Origin: Bacteroidales bacterium | Lineage (GTDB): Bacteria; Bacteroidota; Bacteroidia; Bacteroidales; UBA932 | Assembly: GCA_017550525.1 (NCBI GenBank) | Contig: JAFZOU010000039.1 | Location: forward strand, 27,311-91,310 | Direction: 5' to 3' | Length of the DNA stretch: 64,000 nt | Shown here: positions 16,277-23,725 of the stretch, one piece after another | Numbering within the stretch: position 1 is the first letter of the stretch | How the letters are laid out: the number at the start of each line of letters is the position of its first letter | Notes under the pieces: generated by a model | Database searches by the model: none | Told to the model about the DNA's origin: nothing | What the model saw: the letters and a program-made list of their open reading frames with translations, nothing else | Program-made: the position numbers and the translations under genes

Positions 16277-18088
16277 TTATTCTTCAGGAGCGTAGAAGTA
16301 TATACGGAGCATAGTTACGTATAGGGGACCGCCGCTTTCTATGCGGAAGCCGTTATAGGAACCAACGGTGAAGTCGTAGTCGTAATACTTCTCGGAGCTG
16401 GACCAGTAACCGGCCTCGGGCTGCGTTATGACAGTTGCGGTTCCGTCGGGGGCAATACCATATACGGTAGAGGTATTATCCTTGGTGTTGGACATCTTCA
16501 GCGTCAGATGATGAATCTCCCCCTGATGCTGCATTGAAGGCGTGGTGCAGGAGGAAAGGGTCCAGGCCGAAGAGCCGTCGGCTGAATACAAATACCCCCA
16601 GTTGGTCTTGAGGTTGCTCACGTTGAAGTACCAGGGGAAGTATTCCTCGCCGTCTTCGGTCACCTTCCAGATGGGATCCATACTCTTGTCCAGATGCGTC
16701 TGGCAGCCGTAGGAATCCACATCCGGCCAATCAATACTCTTAGTGATGCCGATATACATTTCCTTCTGTGCATAACCGAAGTCGCTGAGACCGCTGTCGC
16801 TGTCCGGAATGGCCTTGACATAAAGAGTATACTTGTCTGCCTCCAGTCCGGAAGGCACCTCCACGTAATACATATCGGCCATCTCACCGGTGCCCGCCAC
16901 TGGAGTCAGGGACACTTTATCATAATAGACATATTCTTCCTTTACGTCATCCCAATAATCTCCGTACCGCTGGTAATAGCACTCATATCCTGTTGCGTGA
17001 TTATCGGCAGGCCAGGCAGCGGTAAAGCCTGTGCGGGGCTTGGGGGAAATGTACATAATAGGCTCCGGAAGGCCCACCACAGCGGGTTTCACATCAACGG
17101 AGAACATAGTGAGACCGCCGTCCTTGAACGTAAGGCTGCGGCCGAGTGACGAGAGGTCCACAAGTTTGGAGAACTTGAGGTCGCTTCCACCGCGGTCAAC
17201 AGTGCAGATAATGCCGAACCAGTCGTCCAATACGCCGGGAAGGGTGCGCAGATACAGAACGGCTTCGCCATTGGAATCGGCCACAATCGGCCTGGTGGAA
17301 TCTGGGTTGGAGAAACTGATATGATAGCAGTCTCCCAGCATATCTTCCATATATTGCGGAACCTCATATACGTACTGGCCGGTTTCCGGATAATAAGATA
17401 TTATGTCCTCAAGCCTGCAGGCAGCTTTCAGATTGTCGCCGGTGAACCAGGTGCCAGATTTGACCTCATCACCCTCTTGCAGGCCCTTCAGGGTAATCTT
17501 TACCACAGTTCCAAGGCGTGCGAAATTGAAGGAAATGTCCGAAGGGCGTGAGGTGTACTCCGAAAAGCGTGAAACAAGCATATCGTCTGCCGTACTGTAT
17601 CCGCCCGCGTATATATCCTGGTCAGGGTCTATCAATAGAGGGATACTGTCACCATTCATATAGTAAGGATTGTACGAGCAGGCCAGGTACTTGTAAGTAA
17701 AAGTATAAGTGGCCAGCTCCTCCGTAGTGAGCGTGCTTTCCCAGTAATACGGATCGAAAGTAGCCCTGAACGTGGCTATGGGGCCTCCTGCGGCAAGAGG
17801 TTCAGTGGCCACAAAATCAGATGCGCTGTCAATCTCATCTAGCCCGGGATCACTGGAAACGCCAGTTACAAACTCTTTCACATAGAGAACGTCTCCGGCT
17901 TCCCATTCCCCTTTGAAATGACCTTCAAGGTCCTGGGAGATGACGGTTTTGGTGCCTCCCACACTGGCGTGGATGGAGACGGTATGTGAACCGGCCGTAG
18001 TTTCCTGAACGGAAAGGGCCTCTTCCTTCTGGCAGGAGAGGGTGGCTGCAATCATTATGGCGGCAGCAATTATTCTCTTTGTCTTCAT
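16277..18088 (-). CDS. Fimbrillin-like surface lipoprotein
   Basis: The protein has 603 residues with a lipobox ending LSC (Cys 19). The N-terminal domain has the fimbrillin-family signature: a TKTVISQDLEG strand followed by the W-x-x-GD motif in KGEWEAGDVLYV. A fibronectin-like segment (PKPRTGFTAAWPADNHATGYECYYQRYG) lies in the middle, and a C-terminal region ends GGPLYVTMLRIYFYAPEE. Fimbrillin-like proteins form or decorate surface fibres. The start shares a base with the stop of the small peptide gene (TGATG), which indicates translational coupling. Confidence 0.82.
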   Translation of the reverse strand: MKTKRIIAAAIMIAATLSCQKEEALSVQETTAGSHTVSIHASVGGTKTVISQDLEGHFKGEWEAGDVLYVKEFVTGVSSDPGLDEIDSASDFVATEPLAAGGPIATFRATFDPYYWESTLTTEELATYTFTYKYLACSYNPYYMNGDSIPLLIDPDQDIYAGGYSTADDMLVSRFSEYTSRPSDISFNFARLGTVVKITLKGLQEGDEVKSGTWFTGDNLKAACRLEDIISYYPETGQYVYEVPQYMEDMLGDCYHISFSNPDSTRPIVADSNGEAVLYLRTLPGVLDDWFGIICTVDRGGSDLKFSKLVDLSSLGRSLTFKDGGLTMFSVDVKPAVVGLPEPIMYISPKPRTGFTAAWPADNHATGYECYYQRYGDYWDDVKEEYVYYDKVSLTPVAGTGEMADMYYVEVPSGLEADKYTLYVKAIPDSDSGLSDFGYAQKEMYIGITKSIDWPDVDSYGCQTHLDKSMDPIWKVTEDGEEYFPWYFNVSNLKTNWGYLYSADGSSAWTLSSCTTPSMQHQGEIHHLTLKMSNTKDNTSTVYGIAPDGTATVITQPEAGYWSSSEKYYDYDFTVGSYNGFRIESGGPLYVTMLRIYFYAPEE

Positions 18089-18246
18089 CAGAAACTTCCT
18101 CCATCTACTATGTTAACGTCGGCTATTTCACCGGCAGTGTTTTCTTCTGAGCCAAAAGCCATTGGTACATAACTTTGGCAGATAACCCCTTCTGTTTTGA
18201 GAAAGATGACCGTGGTCACGGGGCTCTCATAAGTTGGAACTTTCAT
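18088..18246 (-). CDS. 52-residue peptide leading a fimbrillin-like lipoprotein operon
   Basis: The peptide begins MKVPTYESPVTTVIFLKTEG and continues VICQSYVPMAFG with an acidic C-terminus (ADVNIVDGGSF). It has no signal peptide. The pattern of a short basic/hydrophobic N-terminal part, an EGVIC motif and an acidic tail is one I have seen ahead of surface-lipoprotein genes in gut Bacteroidales, with no known function. A longer reading from 18273 is possible, but the ATG at 18246 gives the better start. The stop overlaps the lipoprotein start by one base. A second, Cys-rich peptide gene at 31911 has the same position in a similar locus. Confidence 0.6.
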   Translation of the reverse strand: MKVPTYESPVTTVIFLKTEGVICQSYVPMAFGSEENTAGEIADVNIVDGGSF

Positions 18247-18298
18247 AATGATACAGCTTTTTAATCTTTGCAAATTTCGGAAAAACCTTACGTTTGGG

Positions 18299-18318
18299 AT
18301 TACTCATTTTTGAGTAAT
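18299..18318. promoter_or_regulatory. Candidate operator between peptide gene and TPR-LuxR regulator
   Basis: ATTACTCATTTTTGAGTAAT is an inverted repeat with 8-bp arms and a 4-base centre, in the 141-base divergent region. Its size suits a dimeric LuxR-type HTH. Binding is inferred. Confidence 0.4.
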
Positions 18319-18375
18319 TTGGGCCGCAGAAGTTACTTAAAACAGACTTTTTTTACAGTAATCGGCCGATTTGAC

Positions 18376-18383
18376 TATCTTTG
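18376..18383 (+). promoter_or_regulatory. Promoter -7 box for the TPR-LuxR regulator
   Basis: TATCTTTG ends 4 bases before the ATG at 18388, so the transcript must be nearly leaderless. Confidence 0.72.
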
Positions 18384-18387
18384 TACT

Positions 18388-19683
18388 ATGTATCGAATAG
18401 TACTGCTACTACTCCTCAATGCTTCATTGCTGGGCGATGCGGCAAAGGATATTGCTTCCCAGCATTTTGACTCGGCAATGGAAAAAGCCATCACGGCTTT
18501 GGAAGCTGCCAGGGCCGATGAAGACCATCTTCTTGAGGTGCAGGCCCTGTCCACAATAGTTGGCGTGGACATCATGACAAGCAGGGATGCCGATGCCTGG
18601 GAAAAGGCACTGGAGGCAGAGGCTATCGCCCGTGAGTATGGCTACAGGGAGGAATTATCGGCAATCCTTATCTCCAAGGCAAAACTTTGCTCTTATGCCG
18701 AGATTTCCCCGGAGACCGGCCGTAACGACGAGGGCCTCGAATACGCCAATGAGGCTCTTGCCCTGGCGCAGGAAGCCGATGCCGTAGAGCGGCAGTGTGA
18801 GGCCTGCTATGTGATAGCATCCCTCTACATCAACAAAAACCGTTGGAACAATCCCATAGATGCAGACATTTACCGCACTGCCGGGGAGTTCCTGGACAGG
18901 GGACAGGCCCTGGCCGATACGTATGACCTTCCGCGTCTGAAGCGCAACGGCATCCTCTTCCGTTCCCGCTGGTTCCAGCAGGGAGACAGAAATGAGGAAG
19001 CCATAAAGTATTTCGAGCAGGTACGTGCAACCCTAAAGGAGACGGACCACCTCACTGCATCGGCCCTGGACGACCGTCTGGTACGTTTGTATACCCGCAC
19101 CGGTGCACCGCAGAAGGCGCTTGATACGCACGATGATTACGTGTTTCATATTCAAAAGTATATTCAGCAGAAGGAAGATGAAACGCTTCAGGAGATGGAA
19201 ACCCGCTTTGAGGTTCAGGAAAAGGAACGTAAGTTGGAGCGGAACAGATATCAGATTGCCGTGCTGATACTCGCACTCCTTCTTGCCGTGACGGTAATCA
19301 CCGTTATCGGCATACATCTCAAGAAGGCCCGGCGCCGCAACGAGGAGTTGAGAAAGATCAGCGATTCCAGGGCTCAGATTATAAAAATCCTTTCAGGAGA
19401 TATTAATAACCGTAATGCCGAAGACATCAGCGCCGACGTTACCAAATACGTGGACGACATACTTTTGGAAAGGAGCAAACGGATTGCCGATATAGGCCTC
19501 AGTCAGCGTGAAATACAGATTATCAGGCTTAGCGCCGAAGGCCTTACTGCGGCGGAGATTGCCGAGCGGACATATCTGAGCGTCCATACGGTCAATACCC
19601 ATCGTCGCCGCATATACAGCAAGATGGATGTGCGCAATGTGGCCGACCTTATCCACAAGGCCACAGAACTGGGAATACTATAA
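18388..19683 (+). CDS. Membrane-spanning TPR sensor with cytoplasmic LuxR-type HTH
   Basis: The protein has 431 residues. An N-terminal hydrophobic segment acts as signal or anchor. About 300 residues of helical TPR-like repeats follow, presumably periplasmic, then a charged coiled coil (KEDETLQEMETRFEVQEKE). One membrane helix lies near 328-348 (IAVLILALLLAVTVITVIGI). The C-terminal HTH of the LuxR/GerE type is LSQREIQIIRLSAEGLTAAE...VNTHRRRIYSKM. This is a one-component transmembrane regulator that would bind DNA from the membrane. It diverges from the peptide-lipoprotein operon, its most likely target. The start at 18388 is supported by the promoter box. Confidence 0.87.
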   Translation: MYRIVLLLLLNASLLGDAAKDIASQHFDSAMEKAITALEAARADEDHLLEVQALSTIVGVDIMTSRDADAWEKALEAEAIAREYGYREELSAILISKAKLCSYAEISPETGRNDEGLEYANEALALAQEADAVERQCEACYVIASLYINKNRWNNPIDADIYRTAGEFLDRGQALADTYDLPRLKRNGILFRSRWFQQGDRNEEAIKYFEQVRATLKETDHLTASALDDRLVRLYTRTGAPQKALDTHDDYVFHIQKYIQQKEDETLQEMETRFEVQEKERKLERNRYQIAVLILALLLAVTVITVIGIHLKKARRRNEELRKISDSRAQIIKILSGDINNRNAEDISADVTKYVDDILLERSKRIADIGLSQREIQIIRLSAEGLTAAEIAERTYLSVHTVNTHRRRIYSKMDVRNVADLIHKATELGIL

Positions 19684-19716
19684 AAAAGAGAGGCCGATTG
19701 TTTGGTCTCTCTTTGG
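19684..19716 (-). terminator. Terminator of tRNA-Val
   Basis: On the minus strand the stem AAGAGAGACC/GGCCTCTCTT is followed by a run of six T. On the plus strand the same hairpin follows the TPR regulator directly and may serve it too. Confidence 0.7.
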
Positions 19717-19717
19717 G

Positions 19718-19792
19718 TAGGGACGATCGGATTCGAACCGATGACCTCTTCAATGTGACTGAAGCGCTCTAAACCAGCTGAGCTACGCCCCT
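19718..19792 (-). tRNA. tRNA-Val(CAC)
   Basis: The acceptor stem AGGGGCG pairs with CGTCCCT (one G-U pair), with discriminator A. The D arm is GCTC/GAGC. The anticodon stem CTTCA/TGAAG encloses loop GTCACAT, giving anticodon CAC (codon GUG). The T arm is ATCGG-TTCGAAT-CCGAT. CCA is not encoded. The position-32 G is unusual but the folding is complete. Confidence 0.9.
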
Positions 19793-19803
19793 GTTGGGGA
19801 ATG

Positions 19804-19811
19804 CAAAGGTA
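19804..19811 (-). promoter_or_regulatory. Promoter -7 box for tRNA-Val
   Basis: TACCTTTG on the minus strand, 11 bases upstream of the tRNA 5' end, the same spacing as for tRNA-Ser(TGA). Confidence 0.72.
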
Positions 19812-19851
19812 GCATCTTTTTTGATAACGGCAAAATTTAATTACAATTTCT

Positions 19852-19859
19852 TAACTTTG
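19852..19859 (+). promoter_or_regulatory. Promoter -7 box for the acetyl-esterase gene
   Basis: TAACTTTG, 18 bases upstream of the ATG at 19878. Confidence 0.68.
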
Positions 19860-19877
19860 TATGTAAAACGAAGATTT

Positions 19878-21110
19878 ATGAAAAGGTACTTACTTGGCGC
19901 AGCGGTTCTTGTGCTTGCTGCATGCTCTGCAAACGTAAAGAAAGCCACCGGTTATTCGGAGCCAGATCTTGGATGGCTTTTCCTTGAGAAGGGCCCTTAC
20001 ACCCTGAACACCAAGGTGCAGGCCGCACCAGGCGAGGAGGCTTCCTTCCAGCTTGTTAAGGACGTTTCCCTTATGGCCGATGTCCCGGACGTGGTTCTGG
20101 AGACATCCTTGGAGATAGCCCCCGATAGCACCATTTCCGTTGCCCTGGGTGCCCTGGAGCCCGGTTTCTATGAGGTGAGGCTGAGGGACAGCGTGAGGTT
20201 CAATATCGGCATAAGGCCGGACGAAGTTGTGAGCGCACCGGATGCCCCGGAGGACTTTGACGCCTTCTGGGAAAGCACTCTGGCGCAGCTTGGTGAGATT
20301 CCGCTTGAGCCCGTTTTCAAGGAAATGCCGGAATACTCCAACGATGTAAGGACCTGCTATGAAGTTACCTATGAGTCTTTCGGCGGTGCTCAAGCCGGCG
20401 GCATTATCTCCGTCCCCAACGCTCCCGGTAAATACCCCGTTTTCATTCAGTATATGGGCTACGGAGCGTATCCTTTCTACTTCGATCCATCGGCCTCTCC
20501 AGATAGGATTGACTTCCTTGTGAGCGTGCGTGAGCAGGGCATCTTCCGTGACCCCGGTGAGCGCTGGATAGACAAGGGCATCACTTCCAAGGAAGAGTTC
20601 TACTACAGGGGCGCCTTCTGCGACGTAAAGCGTGCCGTGGATTTTGTGCGCACCCTTGACAAGGCCGATGTTTCCCGCATCGCCGCCATGGGAGAAAGCC
20701 AGGGAGGCGCATTCACCGTGATTGCCGCAGCGCTTGACAGCCGCATCAAGGTAGCCTGCCCCGCAGTGCCGTTCCTTGGGGATTATCCGGATTACGCCCG
20801 CATAGTGTGGTGGCCAGTGCATGAGGTACTTGAATCGGCCGATGCCGCCGGCATTCCCCGTGAAGATATCTTTGCCCTTCTCCGTTACTTTGACGTCAAG
20901 AACTTTGCGCCCCGCGTAACCTGCCCGGTGTATATGGCCTTCGGCCTGCAGGATCCCACCTGCCCGCCGCACACCAATTTCTCCATTTATAATAACCTGG
21001 GTTCCAAGGAGAAGCACTACTTCTGCGTTCCCACCTGCGGTCACGCCATGTGGCTGGAACCCGCCTGGCCGCCCGTCAGGGATGCCTTCATTTCCGAGAA
21101 GCTGAATTAA
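19878..21110 (+). CDS. Acetylxylan esterase-like (CE7/AXE1) lipoprotein
   Basis: The protein has 410 residues. The lipobox LVLAAC puts the lipidated cysteine at 16. The C-terminal 290 residues are an alpha/beta hydrolase of the acetylxylan esterase / cephalosporin-C deacetylase family. The nucleophile Ser 274 is in GESQGG, the Asp is near 359 in LQDPTCPP, and the His is near 389 in CGHAMW. The family removes acetyl groups from xylo-oligosaccharides; the real substrate is not known. Residues about 20-125 form a small beta domain before the hydrolase. The start is fixed by the signal peptide and the promoter at 19852. It appears to be monocistronic, with no polysaccharide-utilisation genes nearby. 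Confidence 0.88.
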   Translation: MKRYLLGAAVLVLAACSANVKKATGYSEPDLGWLFLEKGPYTLNTKVQAAPGEEASFQLVKDVSLMADVPDVVLETSLEIAPDSTISVALGALEPGFYEVRLRDSVRFNIGIRPDEVVSAPDAPEDFDAFWESTLAQLGEIPLEPVFKEMPEYSNDVRTCYEVTYESFGGAQAGGIISVPNAPGKYPVFIQYMGYGAYPFYFDPSASPDRIDFLVSVREQGIFRDPGERWIDKGITSKEEFYYRGAFCDVKRAVDFVRTLDKADVSRIAAMGESQGGAFTVIAAALDSRIKVACPAVPFLGDYPDYARIVWWPVHEVLESADAAGIPREDIFALLRYFDVKNFAPRVTCPVYMAFGLQDPTCPPHTNFSIYNNLGSKEKHYFCVPTCGHAMWLEPAWPPVRDAFISEKLN

Positions 21111-21159
21111 GGTTTGGCCAATTTAGTGGACTGATTAGAAGAAAGATGAAAAAAATTAG

Positions 21160-21167
21160 TATCTTTG
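21160..21167 (+). promoter_or_regulatory. Promoter -7 box for tRNA-Ser(CGA) and gtrA
   Basis: TATCTTTG ends 12 bases before the tRNA. Confidence 0.73.
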
Positions 21168-21179
21168 CAGTCCCCAACC

Positions 21180-21266
21180 GGTGAGTTGTCCGAGTGGTTG
21201 AAGGAGCCTGCCTCGAAAACAGGTTTGCGTGTGAGCGCAACGGGGGTTCGAATCCCTCACTCACCG
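21180..21266 (+). tRNA. tRNA-Ser(CGA)
   Basis: The acceptor stem GGTGAGT/ACTCACC is perfect, with discriminator G. The anticodon loop CTCGAAA gives anticodon CGA, with a C-A mismatch at the top of the anticodon stem. A long variable arm GTTTGCGTGTGAGCGCAA marks a class II serine tRNA. The T loop is TTCGAAT. CCA is not encoded. Confidence 0.95.
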
Positions 21267-21272
21267 CTAGAG

Positions 21273-21677
21273 ATGAAAGAATCCTGGCGTTTTGTAAAGT
21301 TCGTGCTGCTTTCAATAAGCGCGGGCGTTATAGAGATGGGCAGCTTCGCGCTGCTGAATGAGCTGCTGGACTGGCCCTACTGGCCGTCATATCTGATAGC
21401 GCTCATCCTCAGTGTTCTTTGGAATTTCACCCTCAACCGTAAATTCACCTTCAGAAGTAATGCAAACGTGCCCCGGGCTATGTTCCTGGTGTTTGTGTAC
21501 TATCTAATCTTCACCCCTCTTTCCACCTGGGGCGGTAACTATCTTGCCGAGGACCTTGGCTGGAACGAGTACCTTGTAACCTTCATCAACATGTTCATAA
21601 ACCTTGTCACTGAGTTCCTGTGGCAGAGGTTCGTGGTTTACAAGGATCAGGTGGATAACGCCGTCAAAGCAGAGTAA
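21273..21677 (+). CDS. GtrA family membrane protein
   Basis: The protein has 134 residues with four membrane segments and the family features NFTLNRKFTF after the second helix and WQRFVVYKD near the end. GtrA proteins are small flippase-like partners in surface-glycan glucosylation and in undecaprenyl- or decaprenyl-linked sugar transport. The ATG at 21273 is only 6 bases after tRNA-Ser(CGA), with no promoter or terminator between, so the gene is probably transcribed with the tRNA. Its 3' end overlaps the convergent epimerase gene by 14 bases. Confidence 0.88.
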   Translation: MKESWRFVKFVLLSISAGVIEMGSFALLNELLDWPYWPSYLIALILSVLWNFTLNRKFTFRSNANVPRAMFLVFVYYLIFTPLSTWGGNYLAEDLGWNEYLVTFINMFINLVTEFLWQRFVVYKDQVDNAVKAE

Positions 21678-22782
21678 CGCCTATTCCCGGCCTGTCTGGG
21701 AGGGATAATCGGCCATCTATCACCTTTACCCCGTCAAAGCGGTCGTTGGAGATGAGGAGGTTGCCGTCAAGGTCGGCAAAATCTACGTACGGAGAGAACT
21801 GCGCCGCGGCCGATATTCCGCAGGAGGTTTCCGTCATGCATCCCACCATTACCCTCATCCCAAGGGCGCGGGCCATCTGGGCCATACGCCATCCTTCACG
21901 CATGCCCGTGCACTTCATCAGCTTGATGTTGATGCCGGAGTAGGCTCCCTGGATAGAGGGGATATCGGCAAGCCTCTGGATGCTTTCATCGGCAAAGATG
22001 GGGAGGGGACTGCGCTCAGTGAGCCAGGCGTTGTCATCTATCCTTTCCTTCGCCATTGGCTGTTCCACCATCACTACGCCCTGCTCCTTGAGCCAGAAAA
22101 TCTCTTCCAGGGCCTTCTCCCTGTCTTTCCAGCCCTGATTGGCGTCTACGGCAAGGGGTACGTCGGTGACGGAGCGGATGGCGCGTATCATTTCTTCGTC
22201 CGTGTCCAGGCCCACCTTTACCTTGAGGATATTGAACTTGCCTGCGGCTTCAAGAGTTTTCTCCCGTACGACATCCTCAGTATCAATGCCGATAGTGAAC
22301 GTTGTGGAAGGCGCCTTACCGGGATCAAGGCCCCAGATGCGGTACCATGGCTCTCCGATGAGTTTTCCAACCAGGTCATGAAGAGCTATGTCCACGGCGG
22401 CCTTGGCGGCGGAATCACCGGGTGAGAGGCTGTCTACGTAGGAGAGGATGTCTTCAATCTTGTAGGGGTCACTGAACTGGCTAAGGTCCACCTTGTCAAG
22501 GAACCTGCAAACGGATTCCACGCTCTGGCCAAGGTAAGGCGGCATGGATGCCTCTCCGTAGCCGGTAACGCCCTCCCAGGAGATTTCCACCTGGACATCA
22601 GGGGTGACTGTGCGGCTGTAGGAAGCCACGGTGAAGGTGTGCCTCAGTTGAAGTTCATAGGGGAAGAACTTCATTGTGAGGGGGCCTCCGGAACGGCGGG
22701 GCGTAAAGCCCTTGCAGCCTATGAGGGATGCTCCTGCTGCAGCCAGGGCGGCGGTTTTAAGGAAATCACGCCTATTCTGCAT
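21664..22782 (-). CDS. L-Ala-D/L-Glu-type dipeptide epimerase, exported by Tat
   Basis: The protein belongs to the enolase superfamily and has 372 residues. The N-terminus has a twin-arginine signal (NRRDFLKTAA) and a lipobox LIGC at about 23. The active-site Lys pair is in LKVKVG; metal ligands are in VDANQ, MVEQP and FADES; and a second lysine is in NIKLMK. The family epimerises L-Ala-D-Glu from murein peptides. The gene follows and overlaps (11 bases) an NlpC/P60 peptidase, which supports a murein-recycling role outside the cytoplasm. The start at 22782 is chosen because it gives the Tat signal; an open frame runs further upstream. Confidence 0.88.
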   Translation of the reverse strand: MQNRRDFLKTAALAAAGASLIGCKGFTPRRSGGPLTMKFFPYELQLRHTFTVASYSRTVTPDVQVEISWEGVTGYGEASMPPYLGQSVESVCRFLDKVDLSQFSDPYKIEDILSYVDSLSPGDSAAKAAVDIALHDLVGKLIGEPWYRIWGLDPGKAPSTTFTIGIDTEDVVREKTLEAAGKFNILKVKVGLDTDEEMIRAIRSVTDVPLAVDANQGWKDREKALEEIFWLKEQGVVMVEQPMAKERIDDNAWLTERSPLPIFADESIQRLADIPSIQGAYSGINIKLMKCTGMREGWRMAQMARALGMRVMVGCMTETSCGISAAAQFSPYVDFADLDGNLLISNDRFDGVKVIDGRLSLPDRPGIGVTLL

Positions 22783-23725
22783 AGAAGGGAGTTGTGAGAG
22801 TGGTTGTGATATCCGGCATCTGGTCCACGTAGGGGAGTATGCGGCCGCCAAAAAGGTAGCGGTCCGTATTGTAGGAGTCATACTCCGGATTCCGGGGATT
22901 AAAACTTCCAATCTTTACATAACCAAGTGAGTGGATGAACTTTCCGTCTCCAAGGTAGAAACCCACATGAGACACGCGGGGCCTTCCGTTATCCCTTCTT
23001 GAACCAAAGAATACAAGGTCTCCTGGCTGGAGGGCGTCCCTGTCTTCGATGGTCTCCCCAACCTTGCTCTGGGGGCCGGCGTCACGGGGAATGATAATGT
23101 CGTGCATGAAGAGGACAGTCCTTACGTATCCGCTGCAGTCCATTCCCTTGGGAGACATTCCAGCCCAGATATAGGGGAATCCCAGCATACTCTTTGCCGT
23201 TGCAAGGACTGCTTCCGGACTCTGGTCCAGTTTCATCCTCCATTCCCTCTCTACCATTGCCACTTTACGCTGAACCCATCCCTGGCGGCCGTCAGGGAAC
23301 TCAACCTTGAGCCATGCGCCGCGCTTTTTGATGAGTTTGAGCCTGTCTCCGGCCACAACATCAGATATGGTTGCGCTGCGGGTGGATGATTTTGCGTACA
23401 CAACTCCCTGAAGAGCTGTCACAACAGCCTTGGGGGCTGCATTCCAGGCGTGGTACTCATCAAAGGACATACGCGTAATGGCTGCGTAATGTACCCATCC
23501 GGAATAGTCGTCCGGAGTGTCGATTTCCGGCCAGGGAAGGGGCTGGGAATCACTGTTGCCGATGATATGCACCGGAGTTCCCAGAAGGGCCTGGGACACC
23601 ATCTCGGCATCAAAATTGGGTGTACTGCGCAAATTGCATACGGAGATGTTCACCACTCCGTATTCCTGGGCGCTCAGGCCTAAGAAACAGAGGGCGGCAA
23701 CGGCGGAAAGGATCAATCTTTTCAT
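22772..23725 (-). CDS. NlpC/P60 murein peptidase with SH3 domains
   Basis: The protein has 317 residues with a signal peptide ending LSAQ. Two bacterial SH3-like domains (about 22-165) precede an NlpC/P60 catalytic domain. The triad is Cys 197 (GMDCSGY), His 253 (RVSHVGFYLG) and a third polar residue near His 265 (KFIHSLG). Relatives in Bacteroides are gamma-D-Glu-DAP dipeptidases that release L-Ala-D-Glu, the substrate of the epimerase encoded next. Its start overlaps the GH3 gene stop by 4 bases (ATGA). Confidence 0.92.
   Translation of the reverse strand: MKRLILSAVAALCFLGLSAQEYGVVNISVCNLRSTPNFDAEMVSQALLGTPVHIIGNSDSQPLPWPEIDTPDDYSGWVHYAAITRMSFDEYHAWNAAPKAVVTALQGVVYAKSSTRSATISDVVAGDRLKLIKKRGAWLKVEFPDGRQGWVQRKVAMVEREWRMKLDQSPEAVLATAKSMLGFPYIWAGMSPKGMDCSGYVRTVLFMHDIIIPRDAGPQSKVGETIEDRDALQPGDLVFFGSRRDNGRPRVSHVGFYLGDGKFIHSLGYVKIGSFNPRNPEYDSYNTDRYLFGGRILPYVDQMPDITTTLTTPFYAE

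Noticed and set aside
19890-21044. A 384-codon frame opposite the acetyl-esterase gene
   Set aside because: The plus strand encodes a convincing CE7 hydrolase with catalytic triad; the minus frame is its shadow.
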